A program made the translations under genes and the position numbers. Below are positions 51,782 through 60,840 of a stretch of DNA of 64,000 nucleotides, piece after piece. The stretch is from Pseudomonas tolaasii NCPPB 2192. Lineage in GTDB: Bacteria > Pseudomonadota > Gammaproteobacteria > Pseudomonadales > Pseudomonadaceae. A model generated the notes under the pieces. That model did no database searches. It saw only the letters and a program-made list of their open reading frames with translations, and was not told the DNA's origin. The stretch covers positions 3,224,001 through 3,288,000 of the forward strand of contig NZ_PHHD01000001.1 of NCBI RefSeq assembly GCF_002813445.1. Reading direction: 5' to 3'. Within the stretch, counting starts at the first letter, position 1, and every line of letters starts with the position of its first letter.

Positions 51782-52056
51782 GCGCTGGGCCTCAACAGGG
51801 CGGCGACGTTGCCGCGTGAACGGAAAATAAGGATGCAGAGCAGCACGATGGATGCGGCCTGTCCGAGGCTGGTTGGTTGACGGTCCAGCAAGATTTCCAG
51901 TCCGCATATGCACAACGTGGCGCCAAACAGGCTCGCCAGCAGTGAGATGCTGCGCCGGTACCGCGCCGCGCCTCGGGTGTAGCAGGCCAGGCGCAGGGCG
52001 CTCAGCAAGTAGGCGATTGCCGCGATCAACTGCACGGCCAGTTCGATGTTCGGCAT
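51778..52056 (-). CDS. Phage holin (family 3 type)
   Basis: The 92-residue protein has three hydrophobic segments (VQLIAAIAYLLSALRLACY, ISLLASLFGATLCICGLEIL, AASIVLLCILIFRS). It should form lesions in the inner membrane and let the endolysin out. It overlaps the endolysin by four bases. Confidence 0.82.
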   Translation of the reverse strand: MPNIELAVQLIAAIAYLLSALRLACYTRGAARYRRSISLLASLFGATLCICGLEILLDRQPTSLGQAASIVLLCILIFRSRGNVAALLRPSA

Positions 52057-52057
52057 G

Positions 52058-52411
52058 TCAGGTGCCCCCTCGGATGCGACGCCAGATGTCCCAGATATCC
52101 GCCTTTTCCACCCAAACCATCAGTTTGATGCTGATCGGGATGACCACCAGGGCACAAATAAAGGCGCTGCCACCGCTGGTGATAAACGGGATTGCCTGCA
52201 GGGCCATAGGCGCGAACAGATAGCCCACGCCGGCCGACAGGAACAGTGAGCCCAGCCGCTGCCAGACCTTGAGGTCACGCTTGGTGCTGGTAACCAGCCA
52301 GGCACCGAGGATGGCGCCGAATAGCGCGCCATCGTCGATGACGGGCGTGACGCTCGCCAGGCCCAAGCCAATAAGCAGGCCGGACACAACGCTGGAAGTC
52401 GGATCAGCCAT
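52058..52411 (-). CDS. Second holin-like membrane protein
   Basis: The 117-residue protein has about three membrane segments (SVVSGLLIGLGLASVTPVI, LFGAILGAWLVTS, AFICALVVIPISIKLMVWV) and matches the putative phage holin family next to X in Pseudomonas P2-like phages. It may be the holin or an antiholin for the neighbour. It ends one base before the other holin start. Confidence 0.8.
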   Translation of the reverse strand: MADPTSSVVSGLLIGLGLASVTPVIDDGALFGAILGAWLVTSTKRDLKVWQRLGSLFLSAGVGYLFAPMALQAIPFITSGGSAFICALVVIPISIKLMVWVEKADIWDIWRRIRGGT

Positions 52412-52438
52412 GGTGTGGGTTTCCTTGGTTGCAGAGGA

Positions 52439-52651
52439 TCAGTCCCATAGATTCACCATCTGCCGCTGGGGCGCGCTGGTTTGGGCTTCGGGCATGTTGA
52501 TGACAAGGCCTTGAGGCAGGATTGGCCCATGGTCGGCCAGGCCGGGGTTGGCCTCCAGCACGGCCTCCGTGACGCCAGTAGTGCGGCCGTAAAATCGCCA
52601 GCAAAGGGCGTCGACGGTGTCGTTTTGGTTGGCGCGGACGGCGGTGGGCAT
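52439..52651 (-). CDS. X: Tail protein gpX
   Basis: The 70-residue product (RANQNDTVDALCWRFYGRTT, then LEANPGLADHGPILPQGLVI) is the LysM-like tail protein X of P2. It overlaps L by one base, in P2 order. Confidence 0.92.
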   Translation of the reverse strand: MPTAVRANQNDTVDALCWRFYGRTTGVTEAVLEANPGLADHGPILPQGLVINMPEAQTSAPQRQMVNLWD

Positions 52652-53112
52652 CAGATCAGCTCCACGGTGGTGCGGCTTTTTTCAAGAAAGTCGCGGATGG
52701 CCCACCTTAGATCGCGCCGGTAATCGTCGATGCTGGGGGCAACCTCTTCGGCCTTGTTGTTGCCCGTGTTGGTAGCGCTGTAGTCGCGGTACCGCTCGCA
52801 TACTTCGGCGCCGGTGCCAGCTTCGATCGCTCGGCGGTAGAGGTGGGCCTTTACCGATACGTCTTTGATCCGATCACCAGGGACTTCATCCAGCGTGGTG
52901 TAGCCGGCGGCCTGCTGAGCTGCTCGCCAGTCGCTCAACTCACGGTTGAGGTTGATTGCGGCAGCGATCACGGCGGTTTCCAGGCGAGCTGGGGTGACGC
53001 TGGCATCGATTCGCAGAGTGGCGCGCAGGTTGTCCAGATCAATCGACGGCCAGAACGGGTCGGTGTTGATATGGCCGCTGGCGACGGTGCCGCTGGCTAC
53101 AAATGCGCTCAT
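52651..53112 (-). CDS. L: Head completion protein gpL
   Basis: The 153-residue product (FWPSIDLDNLRATLRIDASV, then WAIRDFLEKSRTTVELI at the end) matches P2 gpL, which closes the filled head before tail joining. Confidence 0.92.
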   Translation of the reverse strand: MSAFVASGTVASGHINTDPFWPSIDLDNLRATLRIDASVTPARLETAVIAAAINLNRELSDWRAAQQAAGYTTLDEVPGDRIKDVSVKAHLYRRAIEAGTGAEVCERYRDYSATNTGNNKAEEVAPSIDDYRRDLRWAIRDFLEKSRTTVELI

Positions 53113-53216
53113 GAGACTGCACTCGAAAAAAGGTCGCCGGTGGTCGGGGCTTCACGTTCAGGAGGAGCGGCCTGGCCGATCCGCCCCGAGCCGGCGGGGT
53201 GCGTGGGGACGCTCGG

Positions 53217-53924
53217 TTAGCTGCTGGGAGCAGCGTATTTCTTGAGGAGGCGCTCAACGCGCTCCAGATCCTTTTTGCCGCCGCAATTGCTGTGCAGGTC
53301 GATGGCTTTGCTCAGGTGAGCCTTTGCTACCACCAGAAACCCGACATCAGTTGTCGTGAGGTCTTCATTCGGTACTTTGGCAGCGTTTTCCTTACCAATT
53401 GCCAGGTGTAGCTTGGCGCGGGCTTGGTCAGGCATATCCTGCTCGGCGGTGATGCGTTCGGCCTGCTCCAGAATCCACAGCGGGAAACTGTCGCCCGCCT
53501 TTTGTGCCTTAAGGGCCGCTTCGGCGATTTCCTCGGCGATCAATGTCCCAGTGGAGCGCTCGAAGCGGTCCGGCATTTTCAGGCCGTGCTTGATGACGTA
53601 TTCGGCGATCTGCAGCGCTCCGACGTAGCCTCCGGCATCAATGCACCAGAGCATGATGGTGGTGAGCACCTCGTCTTGGGCGCCGTTGCCGGCATCCAGT
53701 ACACCTTGCACATAGGGTTCGTACTCAGGGATCAGCAGAGCTTTGAGCTCGGCTTTGCCCTGGTTGGACTGCACCTGCTTTAGACGCGCGCGGTGCTGAG
53801 CCAGCTGGGCAAGTTGGTGCTCGTAGGCGGTTGCGCCTTCCATTGAAGTGGCCGGCGCAGTCGCGGCGGACTCAATGGCTGCGCGTTTGCGCAGCTGGTT
53901 GCGTTGGGCTGGTGTCTGGTGCAT
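53217..53924 (-). CDS. M: Terminase small subunit gpM
   Basis: The 235-residue product has the gpM pattern: MHQTPAQRNQLRKRAAIESA, then EVLTTIMLWCIDAGGYVGAL and ALQIAEYVIKHGLKMPDRFE. It recognises and cuts cos with gpP. It lies between N and L, as in P2. Confidence 0.92.
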   Translation of the reverse strand: MHQTPAQRNQLRKRAAIESAATAPATSMEGATAYEHQLAQLAQHRARLKQVQSNQGKAELKALLIPEYEPYVQGVLDAGNGAQDEVLTTIMLWCIDAGGYVGALQIAEYVIKHGLKMPDRFERSTGTLIAEEIAEAALKAQKAGDSFPLWILEQAERITAEQDMPDQARAKLHLAIGKENAAKVPNEDLTTTDVGFLVVAKAHLSKAIDLHSNCGGKKDLERVERLLKKYAAPSS

Positions 53925-53934
53925 GGCGCGCCTC

Positions 53935-54987
53935 TTATGCCCCGGTTGGAGCCGGGTAGTTGACGGCCGTGATGTTTTCCACCAGGGCGACCAGGCCGAA
54001 GTCTTCGATCACGTAGGCTTCGTTCGAGGACTGGTAGTCGGCGATACGATCCAGCTCAGGTTCGTCTTTCAGGTGACGGCGACGTGCACCGTTCTGGTAG
54101 TAGATCGAAAGGTTGCTGAGGGTGGTGACCAGTACGGTGTTATCCGGGAAGAACGGAGCGTCGACGACCGGCAGGCCACCCAAACGGGCGCGGCTGACAA
54201 TCTCTTGAGCGGCGTTTTCTTCCTGGTTGGAGTCGGCCCCCTTTTCCACGGCTGCCAGCAGTTTGCTGTGCATTAGGTTGCGGGAAACCAATACGCGCAG
54301 ATCCGGGCGGGTGCGGTGCCATGGGTCGAGCATTTGGATTGCGTCGAACACCAGGCCGTCGAGGTTGGCGTAATCACCTTCAAAAACGGTATCGACTCCC
54401 GCAACCTTGATGACTTTGCGGGGGCCAATGGTGGCCGTGTCGAGCACGCGGTCATCGGCGCTGAGGCGGATTTTTTGCAGCCAACCGATGTTGACGTCTT
54501 GCAACAGGGGATTGGCGGCCCGGTTGGTGGTTGCAGCGGCGCTGGTGCCGTTGAAGCCGATCATGATGCGGTCCAGGGCCTGGCGCAGGATGATCGCGTT
54601 GCTCAGCTTGACTTGGAAGTCTGGAAACTTGGCCCAGGCATCCAGCAGCGCATAGGGGAACGCGCTGTCGAAGTTGGTCTGTTTGCAGATGTAGGTGTCT
54701 TTGCTCAGTGTGCTGCGGCTCAGTGGGCTGCGGCGAGTGCCACCGGAGGTATCGGTGCGGCTTGCTACCGGGCCATTGACACCCAGCAGCAGGGCCTCGC
54801 CTGACTGCTCGTCGACGCCAATGATATTGATCTGTTTCAGGAATCCATCGGACTCCTGCACTGCAACTTCCAGTTTTTGCTGGATGCTGGGGTCGACGCT
54901 GAATTTTTCGTGGGCACTGGCTACGCCATTGAGCAGGGCGATCTGCACGGCCAGGGCGGCGAAGGCGAAGCGTGTTTCTTTACGCAT
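53935..54987 (-). CDS. N: Major capsid protein gpN
   Basis: The 350-residue product matches P2 gpN: MRKETRFAFAALAVQIALLN, then AKFPDFQVKLSNAIILRQAL and DRIMIGFNGTSAAATTNRAA. In P2 it is cleaved near the N-terminus by gpO during assembly. It lies between O and M. Confidence 0.95.
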   Translation of the reverse strand: MRKETRFAFAALAVQIALLNGVASAHEKFSVDPSIQQKLEVAVQESDGFLKQINIIGVDEQSGEALLLGVNGPVASRTDTSGGTRRSPLSRSTLSKDTYICKQTNFDSAFPYALLDAWAKFPDFQVKLSNAIILRQALDRIMIGFNGTSAAATTNRAANPLLQDVNIGWLQKIRLSADDRVLDTATIGPRKVIKVAGVDTVFEGDYANLDGLVFDAIQMLDPWHRTRPDLRVLVSRNLMHSKLLAAVEKGADSNQEENAAQEIVSRARLGGLPVVDAPFFPDNTVLVTTLSNLSIYYQNGARRRHLKDEPELDRIADYQSSNEAYVIEDFGLVALVENITAVNYPAPTGA

Positions 54988-55033
54988 GGGGGTGTTCTCC
55001 GGTGAATAGGCTTGTCGGTGTCGGGCCGTGTGT

Positions 55034-55879
55034 TCAGTAAGCAGTCAGTACGGTGCCTGCACCGCCCGTGCTGTGCGGACGCTGTGGTTGGCTGAGGTCA
55101 GCGGTTTGGCCGAGCTTGGTTTTGAGCTCTTTCAGCTCGGTATCCAGGCTGGTGAACTGCTTTTTCAGATCTACCAAGGCCTTGCTTGAAGCGTCGGCTT
55201 GCTCAGCCTGCTGGGTGGCGAGGGTTACCAGGCTTTCCAGCGCTTCACCGATGTCGGAGAAAGTGTTGGCGTCCTTGCCATCCTTGTCCTTGCTCATTTT
55301 GATGAACTCACCGAGCTTGGCCTTGATTGCTGCAAAAGCACTCGGCTGGTCGGTGACTTCCTCGAATTCGAGTGAGGCTTCCTCGGCAGCGCTGAACAGG
55401 TTGTCTTTGTCCTGTTTGCGTCCGGCCAAGGTGCCATGTGTAGCGCTGAAGCTCAGGGCTTCGGTGCCCAGGCTGGCTGGGGTGTCAGTGATGGCGAGGC
55501 CGACCAGGTAGGCCTTGCCGCTATCGGCAAACTTTGGCTGGATCTCGACTGAGGTGTAGACCTTTTGACCGGCCTTATTTAAGGCCAAAAGCGCGTCATT
55601 GGGTTCGAGCTGGGCGAACAACGCCAGTTTCTTGATGCCGGCAATGTCGACTTCTTCAGCCTTAAGCGCCACTACGTCGCCGTAAGCGCCGAATTCACCG
55701 CCGGGCCAGTATCCCTTGATGTGTTCGCAGTTGATGCGAGCGCCGTAGGTGTTCTGGCTGTACTGCGAGGCCATGTCGTCAATCCAGCTCCGCTCGATGA
55801 TGCGGCCATCGGTGGTCGCGCCTTCTACGGCAATGCGGGTCCACTTGGAGCGGAATTTCTGTTTGGTGCTGCTGGCCAT
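55034..55879 (-). CDS. O: Capsid scaffolding protein/protease gpO
   Basis: The 281-residue product has an N-terminal serine protease domain (GARINCEHIKGYWPGGEFGA, then VGLAITDTPASLGTEALSF) and a C-terminal coiled-coil scaffold (ALVDLKKQFTSLDTELKELK). It shapes the head and cuts N and itself. It is divergent from P. GAGGA lies before the start. Confidence 0.93.
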   Translation of the reverse strand: MASSTKQKFRSKWTRIAVEGATTDGRIIERSWIDDMASQYSQNTYGARINCEHIKGYWPGGEFGAYGDVVALKAEEVDIAGIKKLALFAQLEPNDALLALNKAGQKVYTSVEIQPKFADSGKAYLVGLAITDTPASLGTEALSFSATHGTLAGRKQDKDNLFSAAEEASLEFEEVTDQPSAFAAIKAKLGEFIKMSKDKDGKDANTFSDIGEALESLVTLATQQAEQADASSKALVDLKKQFTSLDTELKELKTKLGQTADLSQPQRPHSTGGAGTVLTAY

Positions 55880-55966
55880 GGGGAGTCCTCAGTGCGGTGG
55901 CGGCGAACTGCCGTTGCGATGTGGGCATGGTCGGCAGCTGCGGCCTCGCGGGCAACGAGCCGCACT

Positions 55967-55985
55967 TGTAGAGCAAGGCTCTACA
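55967..55985. promoter_or_regulatory. Candidate Ogr operator shared by the O and P operons
   Basis: TGTAGAGCAAGGCTCTACA is a perfect inverted repeat (eight-base arms, AAG centre) between the divergent O and P genes. Its centre is 97 bases from the O start and 57 from the P start. It has the same TGTA-N11-TACA layout as the sites before FI and V. Confidence 0.75.
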
Positions 55986-56032
55986 GGGAGCGAGGCGGGT
56001 GTACCACGCGCGCGGAAGGCAGCATCTGCGCC

Positions 56033-57793
56033 ATGAATGCTCTCGCTGAAATTCCCATCCGTGATAACCGTCGCCAGGCCAAATTTTTGTACTGGACGGG
56101 TTGGCGCATCACTGAAATTGCCGAGTACCTGGACGAAAAAGAGAAGACCGTACACAGCTGGAAAGCCCGTGACGAATGGGACCGGGCGGATAACGTCGAG
56201 CGAATTGGCGGGGCATTGGAAGCACGGTTGGTGCAGTTGATCCTGAAGGAAGGCAAGACCGGCGGCGATTTCAAGGAAATTGACCTGCTCCACCGGCAGT
56301 TAGAACGCCAGGCCCGAATCGAGCGGTTCAAGGGCGGCGGTACCGAGTCTGAGCTAAACCCGAAACTGAATGACCGCAACAGCGGGCCCAAGAAAAAACC
56401 GAGCCGCAATGAGTTCAGTGAAGAGCATATCGAGCTGCTCACCCAGGCGTTTGTCGATGGGTGCTTTGGTTATCAGTTGGATTGGTACAAGGCGGGTAAT
56501 CAGCGCACCAGGGCCATTCTGAAAAGCCGGCAGATCGGGGCGACTTTCTACTTTGCTCGGGAGGCGTTGATTGATGCGCTGACCACGGGGCGTAACCAGA
56601 TCTTCCTGTCGGCGTCGAAGAATCAAGCGCACATTTTCAAATCGTATATTCAATCTTTTGCCAGGGAAGTCGTCGGCGTTGAGCTGACTGGCGATCCCAT
56701 CACGCTCGCGAACGGCGCGGAGCTGCACTTCCTGGGCACGAACGCACGAACCGCCCAGGGCTACCACGGCAACTTCTACTTCGACGAATTCTTCTGGACG
56801 TTCAAGTTCAAGGAACTGAACAAGGTCGCCTCCGGTATGGCGATGCAGAAGCAATATCGCCGCACCTACTTCAGCACGCCGTCGAGCATGGCCCACGAGG
56901 CATACACGTTCTGGACGGGTGAGCGATTCAATAAGGGCAAACCCGCCGCCAACCGTATTTCGGTAGATGTTTCCCACGATGCCCTGCAGCAGGGGCGGTT
57001 GAGCGAGGACAAGGTGTGGCGGCAGATCGTCACGATTTTGGACGCCGAGCAGCGCGGTTGTGACCTGTTTGACCTTGAGGAGTTGCGTCAGGAGTACGAC
57101 GCCGAGGCGTTCCAGAACTTGCTGATGTGCCAGTTTGTGGACGACGGGGCGAGCATCTTTCCTCTGTCGATGTTGCAGTCTTGCATGGTGGACAGCTGGG
57201 TCGAATGGGCCGAGGACTACAAACCGTTGGCACCGCGACCGTTGGCCGACCGTCAGGTGTGGTTGGGTTATGACCCGGCCGAAACGGGCGATAGTTCCGG
57301 TCTAGTGGTCGTGGCACCACCGATGGTGCCAGGCGGTAAGTTCCGGGTTCTTGAGCGGCACCAGTTCCGTGGCATGGACTTCGCGGCGCAGGCCGAGTCA
57401 ATCCGCTTGGTGACCCAGCGTTACTGGGTCACCTATATCGGTATTGACACAACCGGCATGGGCTCTGGCGTGGCGCAGCTGGTGCGGCAGTTCTTCCCCG
57501 GACTGACCACGTTCAGCTATTCGCCAGAGGTTAAGTCGCGCTTGGTGATGAAAGCCTATGACGTGATCCACAAGGGCCGGCTGGAGTTCGACGCCGGCTG
57601 GACGGACTTCGCGCAGTCACTGATGGCTATCCGCAAAACCATCACCGCCAGCGGCCGGCAGTTCACCTATACCGCCGGACGCAGCGAATCAACCGGCCAC
57701 GCCGACCTGGCCTGGGCGCTTTTCCATGCACTACACCACGAACCGCTCGAAGGGCAGACGGCTGCCAATACCGGGCGGATGGAGCTTTTTTGA
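56033..57793 (+). CDS. P: Terminase large subunit gpP
   Basis: The 586-residue packaging ATPase/nuclease begins with a terminase HTH (YWTGWRITEIAEYLDEKEKT). The ATPase part includes AILKSRQIGATFYFAREALI as Walker A-like region and GNFYFDEFFW as Walker B. The nuclease part includes VWLGYDPAETGDSSGLVVVA and TGHADLAWALFHALHHEP. The ATG at 56033 gives the typical start. The frame is open upstream, but that part is not family-like. It overlaps Q by one base. Confidence 0.93.
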   Translation: MNALAEIPIRDNRRQAKFLYWTGWRITEIAEYLDEKEKTVHSWKARDEWDRADNVERIGGALEARLVQLILKEGKTGGDFKEIDLLHRQLERQARIERFKGGGTESELNPKLNDRNSGPKKKPSRNEFSEEHIELLTQAFVDGCFGYQLDWYKAGNQRTRAILKSRQIGATFYFAREALIDALTTGRNQIFLSASKNQAHIFKSYIQSFAREVVGVELTGDPITLANGAELHFLGTNARTAQGYHGNFYFDEFFWTFKFKELNKVASGMAMQKQYRRTYFSTPSSMAHEAYTFWTGERFNKGKPAANRISVDVSHDALQQGRLSEDKVWRQIVTILDAEQRGCDLFDLEELRQEYDAEAFQNLLMCQFVDDGASIFPLSMLQSCMVDSWVEWAEDYKPLAPRPLADRQVWLGYDPAETGDSSGLVVVAPPMVPGGKFRVLERHQFRGMDFAAQAESIRLVTQRYWVTYIGIDTTGMGSGVAQLVRQFFPGLTTFSYSPEVKSRLVMKAYDVIHKGRLEFDAGWTDFAQSLMAIRKTITASGRQFTYTAGRSESTGHADLAWALFHALHHEPLEGQTAANTGRMELF

Positions 57794-58815
57794 TGAGTAC
57801 GAACAATGAGGTGGCGGTTGCTACGGAGCAGGCCGTGAGTGAGCACAAGTCGGTGGCGTTCACGTTTGGTGAGCCGGAGTCGGTGTTGTCGGCCAGGGAA
57901 ATATTCGATTCGTTGGAGTGCTGGTTTAACGGGCGCTGGTATGAGCCGCCATTGTCGCTGGATGGACTTGCTCGGTCGGTTAAGGCGAGCGTTCACCTCG
58001 ACTCGGGACTACGTTTCAAGCGTAACCAACTGACCCGCACGTTCATCCCGCACAAGCTGCTGACCCGCGAGGCGTTCGACCAGTACGCTCAGGATTACTT
58101 GGCGCTCGGGAATGGTTATGTGGAGGCGCGGCGGTCACTGTTGGGCACGCCAGTAGCATTAAAACCATCGCTGGCTAAATACATGCGTGTGGGGAAGGAC
58201 CGGCGTTTCTTTCAGGTGCAAGGCTGGAAACAGGAGCATGAGTTTGATCAGGACAGCATCTTCCATTTGCGCGAACTCGACCTGCATCAAGAAATTTACG
58301 GTTTGCCCGAGTGGCTGTGCGCGCTGCAATCGGCGCTGTTGAATCAGTCGGCGACGCTCTTCCGTCGCAAGTATTACGAGAACGGTAGCCATGCTGGTTT
58401 CATCCTGTACATGACGGACGCGGCACAGAACGAGTCCGATATTGAAGACTTGCGCGTGGCGCTGAAAAACTCCAAAGGGCCTGGCAACTTCCGCAACCTC
58501 TTTGTGTATGCGCCGAACGGGAAGAAGGAAGGCATCCAACTGATACCAGTAAGCGAGGTGTCAGCGAAAGACGAATTTAACTCGATCAAGGACCAGACCC
58601 AGGGCGACGTTCTTGCCGCCTTGCGGGTTTATCCCCAACTGATGGGCATCGTGCCGAAAAACGCCGGCGGCTTTGGCTCGCCGAAGGAAGCAGGGGAGGT
58701 CTGGGCCACTCTGGAACTTGAGCCGATTCAGACTCGCTTGGCCCTTCTAAATGATTGGGTCGGCGAGGAGGTCGTGCGCTTCAAGCCATTTGAACTTGGA
58801 GCGGGGGAGAAATAG
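57793..58815 (+). CDS. Q: Portal protein gpQ
   Basis: The 340-residue portal has the P2 Q pattern: AFTFGEPESVLSAREIFDSL, then YLALGNGYVEARRSLLGTPV and LLNQSATLFRRKYYENGSHA. It forms the DNA entry ring of the head. It is the second gene of the PQ operon, and the TGATG overlap couples it to P. Confidence 0.95.
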   Translation: MSTNNEVAVATEQAVSEHKSVAFTFGEPESVLSAREIFDSLECWFNGRWYEPPLSLDGLARSVKASVHLDSGLRFKRNQLTRTFIPHKLLTREAFDQYAQDYLALGNGYVEARRSLLGTPVALKPSLAKYMRVGKDRRFFQVQGWKQEHEFDQDSIFHLRELDLHQEIYGLPEWLCALQSALLNQSATLFRRKYYENGSHAGFILYMTDAAQNESDIEDLRVALKNSKGPGNFRNLFVYAPNGKKEGIQLIPVSEVSAKDEFNSIKDQTQGDVLAALRVYPQLMGIVPKNAGGFGSPKEAGEVWATLELEPIQTRLALLNDWVGEEVVRFKPFELGAGEK

Positions 58816-58972
58816 TACCCCCGCGCAGTAAACGAGGCGACGAGCTGGTGCGCTAACACCCGCTCGACGCTGAATCACTCGAACGTGCCGAGTGCTCCAA
58901 CCAAGGCCTCGCCCCACTGCGCAGGGGGTGCGAAGCCTAAGCGAATCCAATTGTCGAAACAAGGATCACTTA

Positions 58973-59767
58973 ATGAGCACACCAATTATCCCGTGGATGG
59001 GCGGCAAACGTCGCCTGGCAGATCGCCTTATTCCGCTGTTTCCACCTCACGAATGTTACGTCGAGGTCTTTGCCGGCGGCGCCGCGCTTTACTTTATGCG
59101 GCCCCAGGCTGCGCCGGTTGAAGTCCTCAATGACATCAACGGCGATCTTGTGACGCTGTACCGCGTGGTGCAGAACCACCTGGAGGAGTTTGTGCGCCAG
59201 TTCAAGTGGGCGCTCAGCTCCCGCCAAGTGTTCGAATGGCAGAAGATGACCAGGCCGGAAACACTCACCGACATCCAGCGGGCTGCGAGGTTTTTCTACC
59301 TGCAGCACCATGCATTCGCCGGAAAGGTCAGCGGGCAGACCTTCGGTACCGCCACCACTGGCCCAGCTATCAACCTGTTGCGGATCGAGGAGAACCTGTC
59401 TGCAGCTTGGCAACGGTTGTCTGGCACCTATGTCGAGAACCTAGGCTGGCTTGAATGCGCCGAACGCTACGACCGGCCGCACACCTTCCATTACATGGAC
59501 CCGCCTTACTGGCAGACCGCTGGATATGGCGTTGACTTTCCTTTTGAAAACTACGAGCGGATGGCCGACTTCATGCGCCGCTGCAAGGGGAAAGTGATGG
59601 TCAGCATCAACGACCACCCGGATATTCGTCGTGTGTTTGACGGGTTTCACTTCGAGATGGTGGATATTCGATACAGCACGGCGAATCAGCGGCAGGGGAA
59701 AACCGAGGTGAGCGGGGAGCTGGTCATCATGAATTGGGAACCCAATGCACTGGGTGGTCTGTTCTAA
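58973..59767 (+). CDS. D12-class DNA adenine methyltransferase (Dam-like)
   Basis: The 264-residue enzyme has the SAM-binding motif VEVFAGGAALYFM and the catalytic DPPYW motif (FHYMDPPYWQTAGYG), in the alpha order of Dam-type enzymes. It starts IPWMGGKRRLADRLIPLF. It would modify adenines, probably in GATC, and protect the phage from restriction or time packaging. AAGGA lies before the ATG at 58973. It overlaps the convergent SRAP gene by four bases. Confidence 0.92.
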   Translation: MSTPIIPWMGGKRRLADRLIPLFPPHECYVEVFAGGAALYFMRPQAAPVEVLNDINGDLVTLYRVVQNHLEEFVRQFKWALSSRQVFEWQKMTRPETLTDIQRAARFFYLQHHAFAGKVSGQTFGTATTGPAINLLRIEENLSAAWQRLSGTYVENLGWLECAERYDRPHTFHYMDPPYWQTAGYGVDFPFENYERMADFMRRCKGKVMVSINDHPDIRRVFDGFHFEMVDIRYSTANQRQGKTEVSGELVIMNWEPNALGGLF

Positions 59768-60444
59768 AGAACCGGATCGATCAAACTGGCTTCCTTGTTT
59801 CTTACGTTGCCCACGGCGGTGCTGACCTTGAACCATTCAAAGGACTCGGCCGGCTCGCCCTGGTGCAACACCATCTGCTCGGCGCGCTCCTTCGGCGTTG
59901 CTGGGTTCAGCCATTCGCGGGCGAGGTCCGGTGTGAGTACCACGGGCCTTCTGTCATGGATGTCCACCATACCACCAGCGCTATCCGCGGTGATGATCAC
60001 AAAGCCGTCATGCTCTCCTGGGCCTTCATCTGCGTCTGGTAGTTGACCAATAGCTGCGCACAAGATCGGCGCGCCGTCCCGCCTGCGGATCAGATAAGGC
60101 TGTTTCTTCGGTCCGCCTTCATCCACCCACTCGAACCAGTTGTCGATGGGTGTGATCGCACGGTGTGGCCAGATCGCCCTGAAGAACGGGCCGTGGGCTA
60201 CCTTTTCGACGCGTGCGTTGATGGGCGCGGCGCGGTCTTTCGCCCAATGCGGGCGCCATCCCCACCGCACGGTATCGGCGTGCAGCAACTCACCCTGCTG
60301 GTGCAGTAACGCCACGTGAGTCGTTGGGGCGACGTTGTACCGCTCGATCGGCTGATCACCCACCGAGTTTGCCAGGGCATTGGGCATGCTCAGCGCCGCG
60401 ACAAAGTCGTGGATTCCCCGGTACTGCGACAGTCTTCCGCACAT
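59764..60444 (-). CDS. SRAP/YedK-family abasic-site sensor protein
   Basis: The 226-residue protein has the SRAP signature: MCGRLSQYRGI with the catalytic Cys2, ERYNVAPTTHVALL, WRPHWAKD, INARVEK and the C-terminal HDRRPVVLTPDLAREWLN. The family (HMCES/YedK) crosslinks to abasic sites in single-stranded DNA. It lies 24 bases downstream of a coiled-coil gene with a perfect SOS box, so damage-induced expression is likely. Confidence 0.93.
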   Translation of the reverse strand: MCGRLSQYRGIHDFVAALSMPNALANSVGDQPIERYNVAPTTHVALLHQQGELLHADTVRWGWRPHWAKDRAAPINARVEKVAHGPFFRAIWPHRAITPIDNWFEWVDEGGPKKQPYLIRRRDGAPILCAAIGQLPDADEGPGEHDGFVIITADSAGGMVDIHDRRPVVLTPDLAREWLNPATPKERAEQMVLHQGEPAESFEWFKVSTAVGNVRNKEASLIDPVL

Positions 60445-60468
60445 GGCAAACCCTCTTTCAGTTTGACA

Positions 60469-60807
60469 TTAGACAATCGTGGTCGGCCTAGGTCTCATTT
60501 CATTGACGATGCGCCGCAGCCCATCCGCCTCTCGCCTGCTCACATTGGACAATGTGGTCAAGTCCGCGATTTGCTTACGCATTGATGCCGCTTCGGCTCC
60601 ACGTTCCCGGAGATACCCCGCAAACTCCGTATTCTTCGCCTGGGCTTCCAGCAGCATTTGACTGATGCCGTAAACGTCCGCACGGGCTTTGCGTAATTGG
60701 AGGTTGAGTTCCTGGATCTCGTTCTCCAGCAGGTGGCAATGCTGTCGGTACATCTGCAATGGTGTGGGAAGGCCAAGCCATCCGAGGGTGTCTTCATCAT
60801 TTTCCAT
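60469..60807 (-). CDS. Coiled-coil protein of unknown function, SOS-box controlled
   Basis: The 112-residue protein is almost entirely helical with a heptad-like pattern (MYRQHCHLLENEIQELNLQL, then MRKQIADLTTLSNVSRREAD). I see no family. The LexA-box-like palindrome is 16 bases before its start, and the SRAP gene follows it, so the two probably form a damage-inducible operon. Confidence 0.7.
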   Translation of the reverse strand: MENDEDTLGWLGLPTPLQMYRQHCHLLENEIQELNLQLRKARADVYGISQMLLEAQAKNTEFAGYLRERGAEAASMRKQIADLTTLSNVSRREADGLRRIVNEMRPRPTTIV

Positions 60808-60823
60808 GGTTAGGAATCCGTTA

Positions 60824-60839
60824 CTGTATGCGCATACAG
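60824..60839 (-). promoter_or_regulatory. LexA (SOS) box
   Basis: CTGTATGCGCATACAG fits the CTGTA-N6-TACAG pattern of gammaproteobacterial LexA sites, and the symmetry extends by one base on each side (ACTGTATGCGCATACAGT). It lies just upstream of the coiled-coil/SRAP pair. Confidence 0.82.
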
Positions 60840-60840
60840 T

